Shown here one piece after another: positions 34,032 to 45,345 of a stretch of DNA of 64,000 nt. This DNA comes from Capronia americana (lineage: Eukaryota; Ascomycota; Eurotiomycetes; Chaetothyriales; Herpotrichiellaceae). The notes below the pieces were generated by a model, which was given only the letters and a program-made list of their open reading frames with translations, was not told the origin of the DNA and ran no database searches. Both the position numbers and the translations under genes were made by a program. How positions within the stretch are numbered: the stretch's first letter is position 1; each line of letters begins with the position of its first letter. The stretch lies in the NCBI GenBank assembly GCA_016110215.1, contig JADWQD010000003.1:2232001-2296000 (forward strand). The letters run 5' to 3'.

Positions 34032-35344
34032 GTAATTACTGCTGCCACTACTGCTTGCTCGGTTTCTAAGTTGACTACTGCCGGTTGTACAGGCCGCTGG
34101 ACGGCGAATCGACAGCCTTGTTCTTTGTTGCGTCGGAGGAAAATGGACCATGTAGCCTAGGTTGGTTGTCATTCAGACGTGGTGTCATTTCTTCAACTTG
34201 ATATGTTGCCAACGGGTAGAATTCTTCGAAACGCGTGGTAATAGGCTGGTTTGTTAGCCATAACCGGAACTGGGCATCGGATTTGGTAGATACAGCTCTG
34301 ACATGGCGGCATTGACGTCGGTATTGGCCTGCGTCCAAGAAATGAGCGTCACGAACGTGTCCCTGGCGAACCGCCTATTATGCCGTTCCGAGGCATCCAT
34401 ACTGCGTCTCATAACCACCTTTCGATCTCCCCAGTGAAGCACAAGGCAACGGTGAGGCTGCGCCAGTCTGGTACTTTGGTACAGACCGAGACCCTTTCGC
34501 TTGTGGCTTGCATAGGTAAGTATTCAGGAGACAGTGCGCCGGTGTGCTAGCCGGGGCGATCGAAGAGCCGTTGAGAGAAGATAACACTCAAACATTGGAG
34601 AGAGACGGAGGGCTTGAAGTGCTTGTAGGCCCGTCACGCTTGCCCAGTTCATTTAACACTCATTTCGCAACAATAGAGCTGGTATGACTCACGGCGGTTG
34701 TTGAACATGCGTTCTTCCCTTACCTCTAGTAACTCCTCACACAACATTGACTACTGCCACACACTGGTGCCGCAGCTATCTCATACTTCAACTGGGTTTT
34801 GCAAGCTGAGCAGAATCCCGCTTGAAGCACACACAAAAGCATTCAAACAGCACCTGTACGTCAACAATTTGGAAACATCGAACGACTACGACTAATTTCA
34901 AGCAGAAAGTTCCACTGACGATGAGCAAGCCCAGCACAGATCTAGCCACAACGAATCCAAGCGCCTTGATAACCCAATCTCCTCATCCAAACACCTGTTG
35001 AAACAATAGACTCTAGATCCCCTCTCATACGACCGTATTGTCGGAAGATACCACATTTTTGGGCTGAATAGCAAGTTGGTCAGGGTTATCTGAGATAAAC
35101 CAGCAGGTCTCGACAGTTACGCCCAAAGAGTGGGAACACGCAGAACTCCCTTGAAAATGCACCCATCCGGTGATCCCACCCAGTTCCATGCCATGCTACA
35201 CCCTTGACTATTCCCAGACCCTCCTGACTGTCTGTTCCGCACACAATATTCCAAGCCGGTAGTTGCGCCTCTGGAAACGTTCGAATGGGCGGTCTGAGAC
35301 CCGGGAACCTTTCTTTCATCACTCTCCAGTACCTTGTCGTACTC
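34032..35344. other. Intergenic with weak minus-strand coding signal
   Basis: Two overlapping minus-strand frames at 34075-34442 have protein-like composition (for example RFARDTFVTLISWTQ) but do not join in a phase-consistent way that I could find. No other feature is seen. Confidence 0.3.
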
Positions 35345-36214
35345 CTAAGAAGCTTCCAGCTCTGTTGTCTTCATCTCCAACGCCTCGACGAAGAACTGGA
35401 CGTCCACTTTGGCCCGGCAAGTTGGACACGTTGCAGGCGCTCCACTACCCGCACTCCGTGGCGTTCTCAACCATGAAAACAAACAGTGCAAATGATAAAT
35501 TTGCTTGCAACAGTTACGCGTCTGGATCAAGGATGGTGCGCTAGTCTCTTCTTCCACCGGATTCAAGGCCAGAATGTCTTGGCAGATAGGACAGAGAGCG
35601 TCGGCGTCTAGTTCTGAAGCCTGCGCAGACACGGCGGCAAAGGGTTCGCATACCCGGGTAGCGGTGAGGCCGATGTCTTGAAACGCAGCTGCGAGAACAT
35701 GCTTGTGGTCTATCGATCTCAGCCCTTCACTGTGACACGCTCGAATGAAGTGTCGGAGCTTCGAGCGGCCCGTTGCCCTCGCGTATCGTAACAGCGCAAT
35801 TCTGAGTCGGACGAGGTTGCGCTCTTCCATGAGCTCTGGATCCTGCTCCATGGCCACCGCGCACAAAAGTCCATTCTCCCAATATACGAGAGAACACTCT
35901 ACCCTGACGACCCAGCCCATGAACCGCCGGACTCGGCTTTCACTTTCGTGGAGAGTCTGTTGGAGTGCGGACGTGTCCATCTCGGTTGGGTTGAAATGTG
36001 GAGCTGGAGACGAGAACAGCGCTCCCAATTGCTGTGGCAGAGCCCTGAGCATGACAATGTCTGCGTCTTCAACGTCAGGAGGAACTGAACTGTTACGACT
36101 CCAGAGCTGGGCACCGAGCCCTAGAGCGAACGAGGCGAGAGTGTTGCTGACCTGGCGGACGTCTTCGAACGCGGCGGCCCATGGGAAAGTGGACATATCT
36201 GATCTTGAAGCCAT
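35345..36214 (-). CDS. RING-like zinc-finger protein (paralogue A)
   Basis: Single exon, 289 residues. About 200 residues of helical, leucine- and arginine-rich sequence precede a C-terminal RING-like finger: CPIC (208, 211), CCKQIYHLHC (235, 236, 241, 244) and CPTC (263, 266), followed by the tail FFVEALEMKTTELEAS. In a classic RING the third pair is C-x-H-x2-H-x2-C; here a Cys-Cys pair replaces it and Gln stands at the usual histidine. The gene downstream in the same orientation shares the layout and ligand pattern. By analogy a ubiquitin E3 ligase is likely, but E2 binding is not shown by sequence. No membrane segment is present, so it is cytosolic or nuclear. Confidence 0.85.
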   Translation of the reverse strand: MASRSDMSTFPWAAAFEDVRQVSNTLASFALGLGAQLWSRNSSVPPDVEDADIVMLRALPQQLGALFSSPAPHFNPTEMDTSALQQTLHESESRVRRFMGWVVRVECSLVYWENGLLCAVAMEQDPELMEERNLVRLRIALLRYARATGRSKLRHFIRACHSEGLRSIDHKHVLAAAFQDIGLTATRVCEPFAAVSAQASELDADALCPICQDILALNPVEEETSAPSLIQTRNCCKQIYHLHCLFSWLRTPRSAGSGAPATCPTCRAKVDVQFFVEALEMKTTELEAS

Positions 36215-36875
36215 GGATGTGTTTTGAATCAGTGGATTCTGGTGTATCTTTGAGGTGATTTGGTTGTGCGTATGGACAGACCTTGCAAAGGACTGTGGCT
36301 GTGAAGTCGTAAAACTGAGTTGGAGGAGGAGAAGAGGGTTGGAGATGTATGTTGACAGCGAGCTCTAGGGCCCAATGTACGGCCTGGTATATGTATTCAG
36401 GATCCTTCATGCTTGAGATGCGGCGGGGCCAATGCGATTGAATTTTCCTTAGCCCATGTCTCGGGGCGACTACAACTGCCCGACAATGATAATCAAAGGC
36501 GAGGAGAGAACCTGTCTCGTTGGATTGATGAAACTACCTGATATTGCCCGTGAAAATCGAGCTTGTGATCTGAAAGTTCTACCTGGTGGGTCTGAGCCAC
36601 GGGTAAGACGTTAATAAAACTGTTTTCACTAAAGTCAAGACTGGGTGCTCGATAGCTTTCCGTGGTCTCGGATCCCCTGAAGATTGAACTTCCGCGCTGA
36701 CCTAAGAAATGCTTTGTTCTCGATAAGACAACTCCCCCTTTCCTTGATAGTCTGACTTGATTCCATGCTTCCTTGAAACCCGCCTCCCATATCGATCCAA
36801 TAATGGTCTGGACCCTGCGAGTCATGTCTAGCTCAGCGTCCAAGCCGATCAAGCCCTGATCTGACGCGTGGTTCC
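36215..36875. other. Spacer between the RING-like paralogues
   Basis: Holds the promoter of paralogue A. Frames here are short and not convincing. Confidence 0.4.
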
Positions 36876-37811
36876 TCACAGAGTACCCAGTTCCAGAATC
36901 CGCCTCTCCATGACCTCGATGGAAAACTCACGTCCAAGACCAAACATCTGGTGACAAGTTGGACATTGGGCGTCCGAGGCAGTGCTGTGGCTTTCCAGAT
37001 ACGAGAACATGCAAGAAACATGGAAAGTTCCGCCGCCGCAGCACAAGGATGTGTAGATTAGCTTCGCGGTCTGACCAGTCTTCTCAGGATCCGAGGTGGC
37101 GCTTTTCCGGCAAATGAGACACTCATGGTCATCGACACCGTAGGGTCCTTGCGTGATTGCTGGCAGTGGAAGCGGTGGATTCTCATGTTGAGAGAGGAAT
37201 GCCTTGACTGAACGGACATTCCGTGGCAATGGCATCGGTACCTGAAGTGGCTGTCTCGATGCCCGGATATGCTCAAGCGGTCGGTACCTCAAGGTTGTCA
37301 AGGCAAAAGTAGAGAGATTTGCGATCATACTTTGCAGGCTGTCTCTAGCTTCTGCCCGTGTGACCTCAGACCGAACAAGGTTCACCTTCAACCCGAGGAC
37401 AGACTCGGCGTGATCTCCGTCCCTCATCTCCATTGCCATAATGTCCTGAACAACTCGGCGTTCTTCGAGCCAAAGCACGTATTCGAATTCTGGGATCATC
37501 TCCAGCGCGGTGCGGATGCGGACCCTGGCCGAGTCAAGGGTGTGTGGGATGTCTTGGAAGTTTTCGACCGTCCTACTTTCGATATACTGTTCGGGCGTCC
37601 AGTAGCCAAAGATATCCTCCGTGTCCAATAGTCGGAAAACCTCGTTCCAGATCTGAGACGCTCTGTCGATGTGCTGCGGTAAAGATCCGTTCCAACTGGC
37701 TGACGTCGTAAGGGCACGAAGTTGTGCTTCAAGCTCGACTATGACCCATTTCAGTCCGTCGGTCAGGACGTACAGATCTTCGATGTGTAGCAGGTCTGCC
37801 TCTGAAAGCAC
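36876..37811 (-). CDS. RING-like zinc-finger protein (paralogue B)
   Basis: Single exon, 311 residues. A helical N-terminal region of about 220 residues is followed by a RING-like finger: CLIC (231, 234), CCGGGTFHVSC (257, 258, 264, 267) and CPTC (283, 286), then the tail REFSIEVMERRILELGTL. Layout, finger position, the CC-x5-H-x2-C-x-F-S arrangement and the similar C-terminal helix mark it as a diverged tandem paralogue of the gene at 35345-36214, although the N-terminal halves have drifted far. As with its neighbour, an E3 ligase role is the natural inference. The two genes are 661 bp apart on the same strand. Confidence 0.85.
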   Translation of the reverse strand: MLSEADLLHIEDLYVLTDGLKWVIVELEAQLRALTTSASWNGSLPQHIDRASQIWNEVFRLLDTEDIFGYWTPEQYIESRTVENFQDIPHTLDSARVRIRTALEMIPEFEYVLWLEERRVVQDIMAMEMRDGDHAESVLGLKVNLVRSEVTRAEARDSLQSMIANLSTFALTTLRYRPLEHIRASRQPLQVPMPLPRNVRSVKAFLSQHENPPLPLPAITQGPYGVDDHECLICRKSATSDPEKTGQTAKLIYTSLCCGGGTFHVSCMFSYLESHSTASDAQCPTCHQMFGLGREFSIEVMERRILELGTL

Positions 37812-39299
37812 GATAGACTGACGATTCAGGAGACGATACGGGTATCATTCTGTGTCGACCGGTCCGGAGGGGAGGACTGTGTTTGGCCATTGTGGCTCGT
37901 CGGGTGTTAGGGATTGGTGGAAAGATGCGAGCGTCAATGCGTGACTGGCCATGAGTATTTCATCGCCCATAATGTCTGTGGCTCTGAGGTCTCTAGGTAA
38001 GGGTTGGCGTTGCTGTCGCGTTGCTCGGTGTTGGTCCTACCGTCCGTAAAAGCCGAGGAGTGGAGACCGTCGATCGACGCAGCGGCGGGAGAAAGAAGAA
38101 CCTGGAATCGAAGATGGCAACTTCAGCGCTGTGGGTTGGATCTGAGAAGACAGATTGCCAGTACCAGATCACCCTGGGAGCGGGATCGATATATATATAT
38201 ATATATATCTAATGGGCATGATGTGTTGAAGTCAAGAGTGATATTTCCAAGCAATTAAAAACTGGTCACCGCAGCCAACACTGGGCCATATTTATTCAGT
38301 GACGGAATAAATAAAGAGTGTAGTAACCTATTGTGCATATACACACAAAAAGCATTGAAGTCAAAGCGTGAAGTGGAATGCCACGACATGATAAATCAGT
38401 AAATACAGTCAAACTGCGTAACTATCCAACTAGTATCACTGATTCCGATACCCTTAGCAATTTCTCATTCACCTTCTGCGCATTACTATGCTAGACACAT
38501 GTTTGCGTGTTTGTGTGTTTGCGTCCGCTATTGTCACCTTCATGGATACACTTCTCTACTCACGGTCTGCTGCATGATCCGGGTTGCAAGATGGAACTCG
38601 CTCTTGTGATATCCTAATTCATCAAAGCTCCACAATGTTGTCTTGGTCTACGCTTCTGCCATTCCAAACTCGTTGAACCAGCTACTAAAACAATAACCTG
38701 CTTTCAACGCATGGCGTACTATAGATCCAGCAAAGGCGGGTGGTAGAGTTCTTGTTAGCGGAACTTTCATGATAGGGCAAGCAACATTGCGAATTTGTTC
38801 ACGTGCTCCGCTTCTGTACAGGAACACTGATCGTTGGCCCCAGAACAATCGGATACAAAAACACACACATACATTCTATTGTGAAATCAACAATAATTCC
38901 GCAAGATTGCATTGCTCGATGACCAGGTCAAGTGCGACGTGTATCATTTGCAAAACAGGGTGAACACTGGATAAGACGCTGAGATGCTCTAATCACTTCT
39001 GCAAGGCTGTCAACTCAGGGGCATTGCGCCTAGGGAGCCCCGTGGCCCCCCACCTTTTCTTTAACGAGTACGACAACGGGCTCCGCGAGATCCTCGATGA
39101 TCATTGGCGGAACGTCTCGACGCGACTTGAGGCTCCGCAGCTCCTCCGCCCGCCATGTTCCTGGGCTTCATCCTACACCTTGCGCTCCATCCACCTTGTT
39201 CCTGTCACTCCAGATCGCACCTGCAAGCGCGTCTTGTACTGTGGTCTCTCCCCGCATACAAAAGACTGAGGGTCAGAAAATCAAACCACATGTAACCCA
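37812..39299. other. Divergent intergenic region, about 1.5 kb
   Basis: Lies between the starts of paralogue B (minus) and PSF1 (plus), so it carries both promoters. An (AT)10 tract at 38189-38208 is the only distinct element. Confidence 0.5.
38189..38208. repeat. (AT)10 microsatellite
   Basis: Twenty perfect alternating A and T bases follow a GATCG block in the divergent intergenic region. Confidence 0.95.
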
Positions 39300-40111
39300 A
39301 TGCACGGCGAGCTAGGAAACAAGCTCGTAAGTCTCGCGACCGCGTCATTCATTATTCCCGCCTGAATTACTACGCAGAAAGCATGGTGCGACTAACTAAC
39401 CACACCACCCCTGCACTCGCGTAGGTCCAGCACGCCAAACGCACCACTGCCCTCCCCGCCCTCCCGGCCTACCAGACCGAACTCATCCGCAGCGTCGTGC
39501 TCGAAGTGCGCGACCTCGACCGGGACGTCACGCGCCTGCTCGCCCCCTTCAACACCACGGTCTACGACGACGATGGCGTCGCCTCGTCACAGAACACATT
39601 CACCCCGGCGGAGCACCCGGCCACGGCGTGCGCGCTGCTCGTCGACCACCTGAGCATGAGGCGCAACAAGCGGTGTCTACTGGCCTACCACCGCGTGAGG
39701 GCCGAGAAGTTGGAAACCATGGTCTGGGAAGGGCGCGACCTGGACGCGGGCGGCGCGGGCGCGGACGGGGAGAGAGGTCAAGAGAAGGACACGGAGATAT
39801 CTGTGGCGGCACCAGCAGGAGCATCGGCGACATCGGGGACGCAGAATTCCGTATCTCCAGAGGAAGCGTCGTATTTCCACGCGTACACGGATTTCCTCGG
39901 CCAGTATAAAGCGCAGTGGACGGACATTGATCTCACGGGCAGTTTGGAGCCGCCGAAGGATTTATTCATCGATGTGCGGGTGCTCAAGGACGCCGGCGAG
40001 ATACAGACGGAATACGGGGCCATCAATCTGACGAAGAATAGCCAGTTCTTCGTCAGGAAGGGAGATGTCGAGAGATTGATTCAGGCGGGCTTTCTGATGA
40101 GGTTGAGTTGA
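39300..40111 (+). CDS. psf1: GINS complex subunit Psf1
   Basis: Component of the GINS tetramer (Sld5-Psf1-Psf2-Psf3) that activates the MCM helicase at replication origins, in the nucleus. Two exons: a 27 bp first exon 39300-39326 encoding MHGELGNKL, then 39425-40111 after a 98 bp intron; 237 residues. The helical A domain contains HLSMRRNKRCLLAYHRVR and the linker is acidic and low in complexity. The C-terminal B domain (GSLEPPKDLFIDVRVLKDAG, then QTEYGAINLTKNSQFFVR and DVERLIQAGFL) is diagnostic. The protein is about 40 residues longer than animal Psf1 because of the linker. The tiny first exon would be missed by frame-based annotation. Confidence 0.96.
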
Positions 40112-40508
40112 GTTTACTAGTCGGGCCGGGATGCTCGTATGTGAGAGAACTCTGCGAGAACGCAAATTGGCCGTTGGGACCGACGAAATGGGTATCGAAC
40201 GGCATGCGAAATGAGATATGAACGTGGACACGCCTCTGAGATCTTTGCAAGACATTTGCCGCGTCTGTATCATAAAATTATTTTCTGGTCTATATGCCAT
40301 GGGATGAAGCCCCAAGCGCTGTCGGGGAGCTCGATTCATCTGAGCAGAACTAGCTCGCCTTCTTCCCATGATTAATTCTTCGTCTGATAGCGTCATTCCC
40401 CCATGTTGGCGAGAGTCCCGCTGAAGCCCGTCCCCTCATGTCATATTTGACATATCATGTGCTGGTTACTGTCATACATCTGGCCCGCAGGTCTGTATGC
40501 TAACACGT
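40112..40508. other. Convergent intergenic region
   Basis: Nearly 400 bp between the 3' ends of PSF1 and the SOD gene; presumably overlapping 3' UTRs and terminators. Nothing else is seen. Confidence 0.5.
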
Positions 40509-41327
40509 TCAAATCCCGCAGACCAGCGCACCCACAAGCAACATCAGAGCCACTGAAAACTGTCCCCTAGCAATGGCCATGCCATTAATTGCGGCATTTG
40601 GAGTAGGTGTACTGCTCACGCTGCTTGTCGTGTTCCCACTTCCACTGCCACCAAATGTCTCCGCCGGCATCATCTGCGTGAAATTCGCACAGTTCAGTCT
40701 TGTGCCGTTCGCGGCATGAACTACCACTGATCGATTGCCAAAGAAAGCCACGTTGTTGGTGTCCGTGCTGAGGTATAGATCCAGGTACCTGGCCTGGAAA
40801 GAATTCATAGCCCTGCGGTTCTTGTCGGAGCTGTCGGGAGCAGCGGCGGATGCGAGTTGAGAGATGTTGCCATGCTTGCCGCTCAGATCACCGGGCTGAC
40901 AGGTTTGAGGATTTACTGGATCACATGGTGGCGTGTCGGCGCGACCGAATGGCGAGAGGTGTCCACCTGCGGCAGTGCAGTTTCCTGAGGAAGGGATGGG
41001 GTATTGATGGATATGGTAACCTGCGCTTGAGGTTAGTTTGACGTGCAGAGATCAAAGGACGACGATAAGATCAAACTTACTGAACGGTCCAGGAGAGACG
41101 TCTGGGAAACTGAAGAAGTTGATCGAAAAACTAACTCCAGTGCCGTTGTCGTTAGACACACCGGTGATCTGACCTTGAACGGGCTTGCCAGACTGCAAGA
41201 CTCCTTGGAAAGTGACTCGGGAGGGATTGTCTTCGGTGATCGGAGCAATTGTGCTGTCGCTAGTTTCTTGACCAAAGACTGCAAGGGCCAGGAGAGCCAG
41301 AGATGCAAGGAAGGTGAAAGAATTCAT
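40509..41327 (-). CDS. Cell-surface Cu-only superoxide dismutase, GPI type
   Basis: Extracellular enzyme converting superoxide to peroxide and oxygen. Two exons, 41327-41081 and 41020-40509, with a 60 bp intron, give 252 residues. A signal peptide (FLASLALLALAVFG) is followed by a SOD beta-barrel. Copper ligands are His85 and His87 in SYHIHQYP, His103 in GGHLSPF and His184 in RSVVVHAANGTRL, with Arg190 as the active-site arginine. Histidines at the usual zinc positions between His103 and GDLSGKHG are absent, matching the Cu-only class typified by Candida Sod5. The C-terminus has a Ser/Thr/Gly stalk and the hydrophobic end VALMLLVGALVCGI, a GPI signal. Its likely role is defence against external oxidative burst or wall redox chemistry. 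Confidence 0.92.
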
Positions 41328-42057
41328 TTTGCTGGAGCTTTTGGGCGCAATTTCCTTGATCGATCTTCGGGGTAACAGGACAACACTTGATCAATCTCAG
41401 CAGAGGCAGTTGCGAAAGTGAAGTGCACGTAAGGTGCTCAGCGAAATAACAAGGAAAAGAAGGAAGCAACTTATAAATTCTTAGACACAAGGAAAAATAG
41501 GCCACTTTATGGCCGATCGCAGTTGCCCGTCTGCAAATGCAAGTGACGTGGAAGTGAGGGGAGGCTGAAGTGAAGTAGTTCAGCCCAGCAACGTGGAGGA
41601 ATTTGAACTGCGAGTGGCGTGGCTGGTCACTCGAATACCTCGTGCCGGACCTCGTTCACCTGTCACTCTCGGCTCGGAGAAGGTCAGATCATATATGTTC
41701 AAAATCAGTCAGCTGGAAAGGTGATATTGCTGGTGAAGTTGGAGCTGGTAAGAGTTTGGATACCTGTAGTGCCTTGTTGCTACCCGGTGCCGAGTCACGC
41801 AGCTCGGCCCGAATGCCAGTCCGCATCACACATTCCAATCAAGACAAGTGGTGCAGGGAACGGTAGAGCATTAGCCATCGAACAAGCCATACCTTTGATC
41901 GAGTTTTGCTGGGTTGACTTATTGTTTCAAGATCTTTCTGATGGTTGAGGCACGGGCTCCGTTGATCACTTCACCTCGCTCTACCTACAACCTTTTCCAC
42001 CGTATGTTCGTATTGTGTATTGCCCCCTATTCAGTTGTCTTGATCATTACCCTAACG
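41328..42057. other. Intergenic, SOD promoter region
   Basis: Lies upstream of the SOD gene and downstream of the YCII gene, both leftward. No gene or repeat recognised. Confidence 0.45.
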
Positions 42058-42552
42058 TTACAGGGCCGACCTGACTGCACATTTGAAAGGCCAGATCTTC
42101 GCTTCCTTCGGGTTCCAAGCTCCTCCTTTTGTGTACGGATCATTTTCCAAGAACTCCCTCACTTCTTCTTCGGTGTTTGCTTTGATCAGCATGACACTGC
42201 CCGTCATGTCTGGTCCTTCACCCTCGGATGGTTGCCTGGACAGTGTCGCGCCGCCAAACACCACGATCCCGGCATCGATCTTGGGTTTTAAGCCATTGAG
42301 GTGGTCCGCGCGTACCGCAAGGCGTTTATCGAGGGCATTGGGATGATCGGGTATTTGGACAAGCCATTCCTTCGTAGGGGCTGAGGAGGACATTGTTCTT
42401 GTGGTGGAGAAAGTTCTGGTTCTTGAGGTCAATAGGCCCTCGATAGCTCGGCTACTTTGCGGGGAAGCGTTTGCTTTGCTTTGTATAGGGCTCGAGATAT
42501 ATGGGCTCCTTAGGGCAGACAAAAGGCGATGCCGGCGCAAGACTGCAGACAT
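42058..42552 (-). CDS. YCII-related domain protein, probably mitochondrial
   Basis: Single exon, 164 residues. Residues 1-53 are rich in Arg, Ser and Ala and lack acids (MSAVLRRHRLLSALRSP), a typical mitochondrial presequence. A second ATG at residue 54 (MSSSAPTKEWLV) could give a cytosolic form. The rest is a dimeric alpha+beta barrel YCII domain: KEWLVQIPDHPNALDKRLAV, HLNGLKPKIDAGIVVFGGAT, and EEEVREFLENDPYTKGGAW with the family's DPY motif, ending in WPFKCAVRSAL. YCII proteins resemble muconolactone isomerases and dehydrochlorinases, but no substrate is known for fungal members. Dual targeting is inferred. Confidence 0.88.
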   Translation of the reverse strand: MSAVLRRHRLLSALRSPYISSPIQSKANASPQSSRAIEGLLTSRTRTFSTTRTMSSSAPTKEWLVQIPDHPNALDKRLAVRADHLNGLKPKIDAGIVVFGGATLSRQPSEGEGPDMTGSVMLIKANTEEEVREFLENDPYTKGGAWNPKEAKIWPFKCAVRSAL

Positions 42553-43097
42553 GGATGTTGTAAGTCAACAAGGAACCGTCAATAATTCAACCTGAAGATG
42601 AAGTGACGAGGAAGCGATGAGGGCTCCGACACTCCAACATTGGAGGCGTGTCTCTCCACAGCTTGGAAAAGGCCGTGAAGTGGGGAGCATGCTCATCAAT
42701 CAGTGGGGCCAGGGGGGCGTCAGCCTTCCTCTGTCCATAATTCTGTGGTAAATTGTAGACCAGCAGACGCCAGCTGAGGTTCAGAAAAGCATTGGCGGCT
42801 TACTCCAAGATTAGAAGGGAGATCTGGAGATCTCGGTCACAAACTGGGGGGATTCGCTAATTCATTGCTCGACTACCATGGTTCGCGTCTCCGCCAAAAC
42901 AATCACCCACCTTGGTATAAGCTCACGATAATTCTTAGGAACCCGATAGACGTCCTAGTCACACACTGACAGAATCTACGTCCTCCAGGACGATTCCCCC
43001 GCTTCTTTCTAACGCCAGGCTGCATATCCGTATGCCCTTCCACACCGAGATGCATGAGTGATCCTTGCGCAAACCCCAGATGACCCCCGGAGTGCAT
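42553..43097. other. Intergenic, YCII promoter region
   Basis: Between two leftward genes; includes the YCII promoter and the ligase 3' flank. No feature recognised. Confidence 0.45.
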
Positions 43098-44716
43098 CTA
43101 TAGCCTCGCTCTAGGCTCGTCCTTGGCCAACAGGGAGTCCGCAACTTTCCGTCGCTGTATCTTGCCAGTCGCTGTCTTTGGAATCTCCTTCAATATCCAA
43201 ACCTGGTGAGTTGGTCAGCAAGTCTTACATCGGAACAGGGTTGGTAGGAGGACGAGTCGGGACTTACCCTCTGCGGCTTCTTGAAGATTGCCGTCTTGCT
43301 CACCACGAACTCCGCGATGCCTTGCTCCGTAACATTCCTATCAGCTTTGGGCACAACTGCCACTCCAACCTCTTGGCCATAGAGTTCCGAAGGAATGGCG
43401 AAGGTGACGGCCTCCGAGATCTCTGGATATCCGGCCAGGAGATTGTCAAGCTCGATTGGGCTTATCTTTTCACCGCCCCGGTTGATCAGCTCCTTGATTC
43501 GTCCGGTGATGAAGACATAGCCATCCTCGTCCTTCCTGCCCTGATCACCAGTCCGGAAGAAGCCTCCTTTGGTGAACGCCTCTTTGTTGGCTTTCTCATT
43601 GTGGAGATAGCCTTTCGTGACATTTTCTCCGCGTATACTGATCTCACCCTCTTTGCCCTGGGGGACTTCATTGCCATCATCATCTAGAATCTTAACTTCC
43701 ACTCCCTGACCAATGCCCACGCTTCCGGGCTTCCGCTTCCCACGGTGAGGAAGTTGATTCGAGCACATTTGGTGAGCCGCTTCTGTCATGGCGTAAGCTT
43801 CTAGAACTGGTGCTCCGTAGGCCTCTTCGAGTTCGCGGAATGTCTTGGGTGAAAGCGGAGACGAACAAGATCGAATAAATCGAATTTTCGGTCTGGGATT
43901 GGGTGGAGGACCCTTGAGTAGAATCTGATGAATCGTGGGCACTGCAGTGTACCAGTTGGCTTTGTGCTCCAGAAAGTCTACCCAGAAAGTCCGCGCCGAG
44001 AAACGATCGGGGACAATGACAGAACCCCCTGCACTTAACGGTGCCAGGAAACCAGCCAACAGGCCATGGACGTGAAACAAAGGCATGACCAGCATTGTCC
44101 GATCTTGAGGGCTGAGTTCGTAGGTATTACGAATATTCTGCATCGTTCTCGTCAGGTTGCGATGAGTCAGAGGGACGGCCTTGGGTCTTCCTGTGGTTCC
44201 GGAGGTATGCAAAACGAGAGCAACATCTTCTGGTTGAGCCCGAGCAACAGGCTGAGACTGTCTTTGTGCCAATTTTCCTTGCTCTTTGACGTCCAGGATC
44301 AGACTGGCTCCATTTAGGTAGCACTCCGCAATGGCGGTGTTATGTTTTCGAGCAGCTTTGACTGCAGGGCCATCCTTCGCATACGCACCCCGCGGTAAGA
44401 TGATGACTGCTGAAGAGATGTCTTCGATGTAGAACTCGAACTCGCTCTGTTTGTAGGCTGGATTTAAAGGAGCTGCAATTGCTCGCTGGAAGGCGGTTGC
44501 AAGAAAGGATACAATGAACTCGTAGCTGTTGGGCAAGGCTATTGAGACGGCGTCGCCAGATGGAATGCCCAGCTGCGCAAGCTGCTTCTGAAAGGCCAAA
44601 ATGTCATTGTTCAGTTGCTTAAAGGAGACGGACAGAGCAGTGGGTTTGTTGGGGACGATAATGGCGGTTGCTGAGGATGATGGTGAAAAGGAGGTTGAGA
44701 GCGTGGACATGGACAT
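43098..44716 (-). CDS. pcs60: Peroxisomal AMP-dependent CoA ligase, Pcs60/oxalyl-CoA synthetase type
   Basis: Adenylate-forming enzyme that activates a carboxylic acid with ATP and CoA. Exons 44716-43268 and 43202-43098 give 517 residues; the 65 bp intron restores the true C-terminal lysine motif PKTATGKIQRRK, whereas reading through ends in a spurious tail. Motifs: P-loop TSGTTGRPKAVPLTHRNL, MPLFHVHGLLAGFL, YAMTEAAHQM, FFRTGDQGR and GRIKELINRGGEKISPIELD. The last is typical of Pcs60 and plant AAE3, which are oxalyl-CoA synthetases. The protein ends in ARL, an acceptable PTS1 peroxisomal signal. The start at 44716 (MSMSTLS) is chosen over the open extension to 44821, which adds only Pro/Ser-rich residues. 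The substrate is inferred from the family. Confidence 0.92.
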
Positions 44717-45345
44717 GGCTGGATGGGATGGGATGGGAAAGTGAGGTGGGTGAGGAAAGAGCGGGAAGAACAGCACCGGTGAACTCGACGAAGTCCAAGT
44801 GTGCAGTATCTGTAAAGTCAATGCTCTATACGACTAATATCAACGATTCCCGAAGCCAGAAGAAAAGTAACTCGTCGAAAGAAAATGACGTGATGCGACG
44901 CGAAGCACCCAGATAAGAAAGGCCCCGACACGTCCGCCGCCTCATCTCGTTATTCGTATCTTACCGGGCATTATCGTGGCATGATGTGGGCCAGAAGGAA
45001 TTGTCTGAACAACCATCGGGTGATTCGTTAAACCTACATGGTGAAAACATCGGGTGCTGAGTTCAGCTGGAGATGTTTTGGAGGACGTTCGAACTGGGAC
45101 AAGAACACGAAAATCTGCATCCTGCTCAAGGCCAGCGATTGGTGACTCCAGGCCCTTATGCAGCCTGCTTCCGATGCAGCATGTAAGGCTAGCAGAGGAG
45201 ACAGGGGCGTCCTTTCCCCCGAGAACTGGCCGTGGCGGCTAGAGTCACGGGACTCTAGGCTAAGCCTTCCGGGGGACGGTTTCCTCTCCACCTCATTTCT
45301 CGCTCGAGCTGGTCTCACCACGAACCTCGAGAACACAACGCATGC
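44717..45345. promoter_or_regulatory. Divergent promoter region, ligase and SPF45 genes
   Basis: A 629 bp region between the starts of the leftward CoA ligase and the rightward splicing factor. No specific element stands out. Confidence 0.4.

Noticed and set aside
34075..34442. Two overlapping minus-strand frames with protein-like composition
   Set aside because: They do not join by a plausible intron and match nothing I know; kept only as a weak coding signal.
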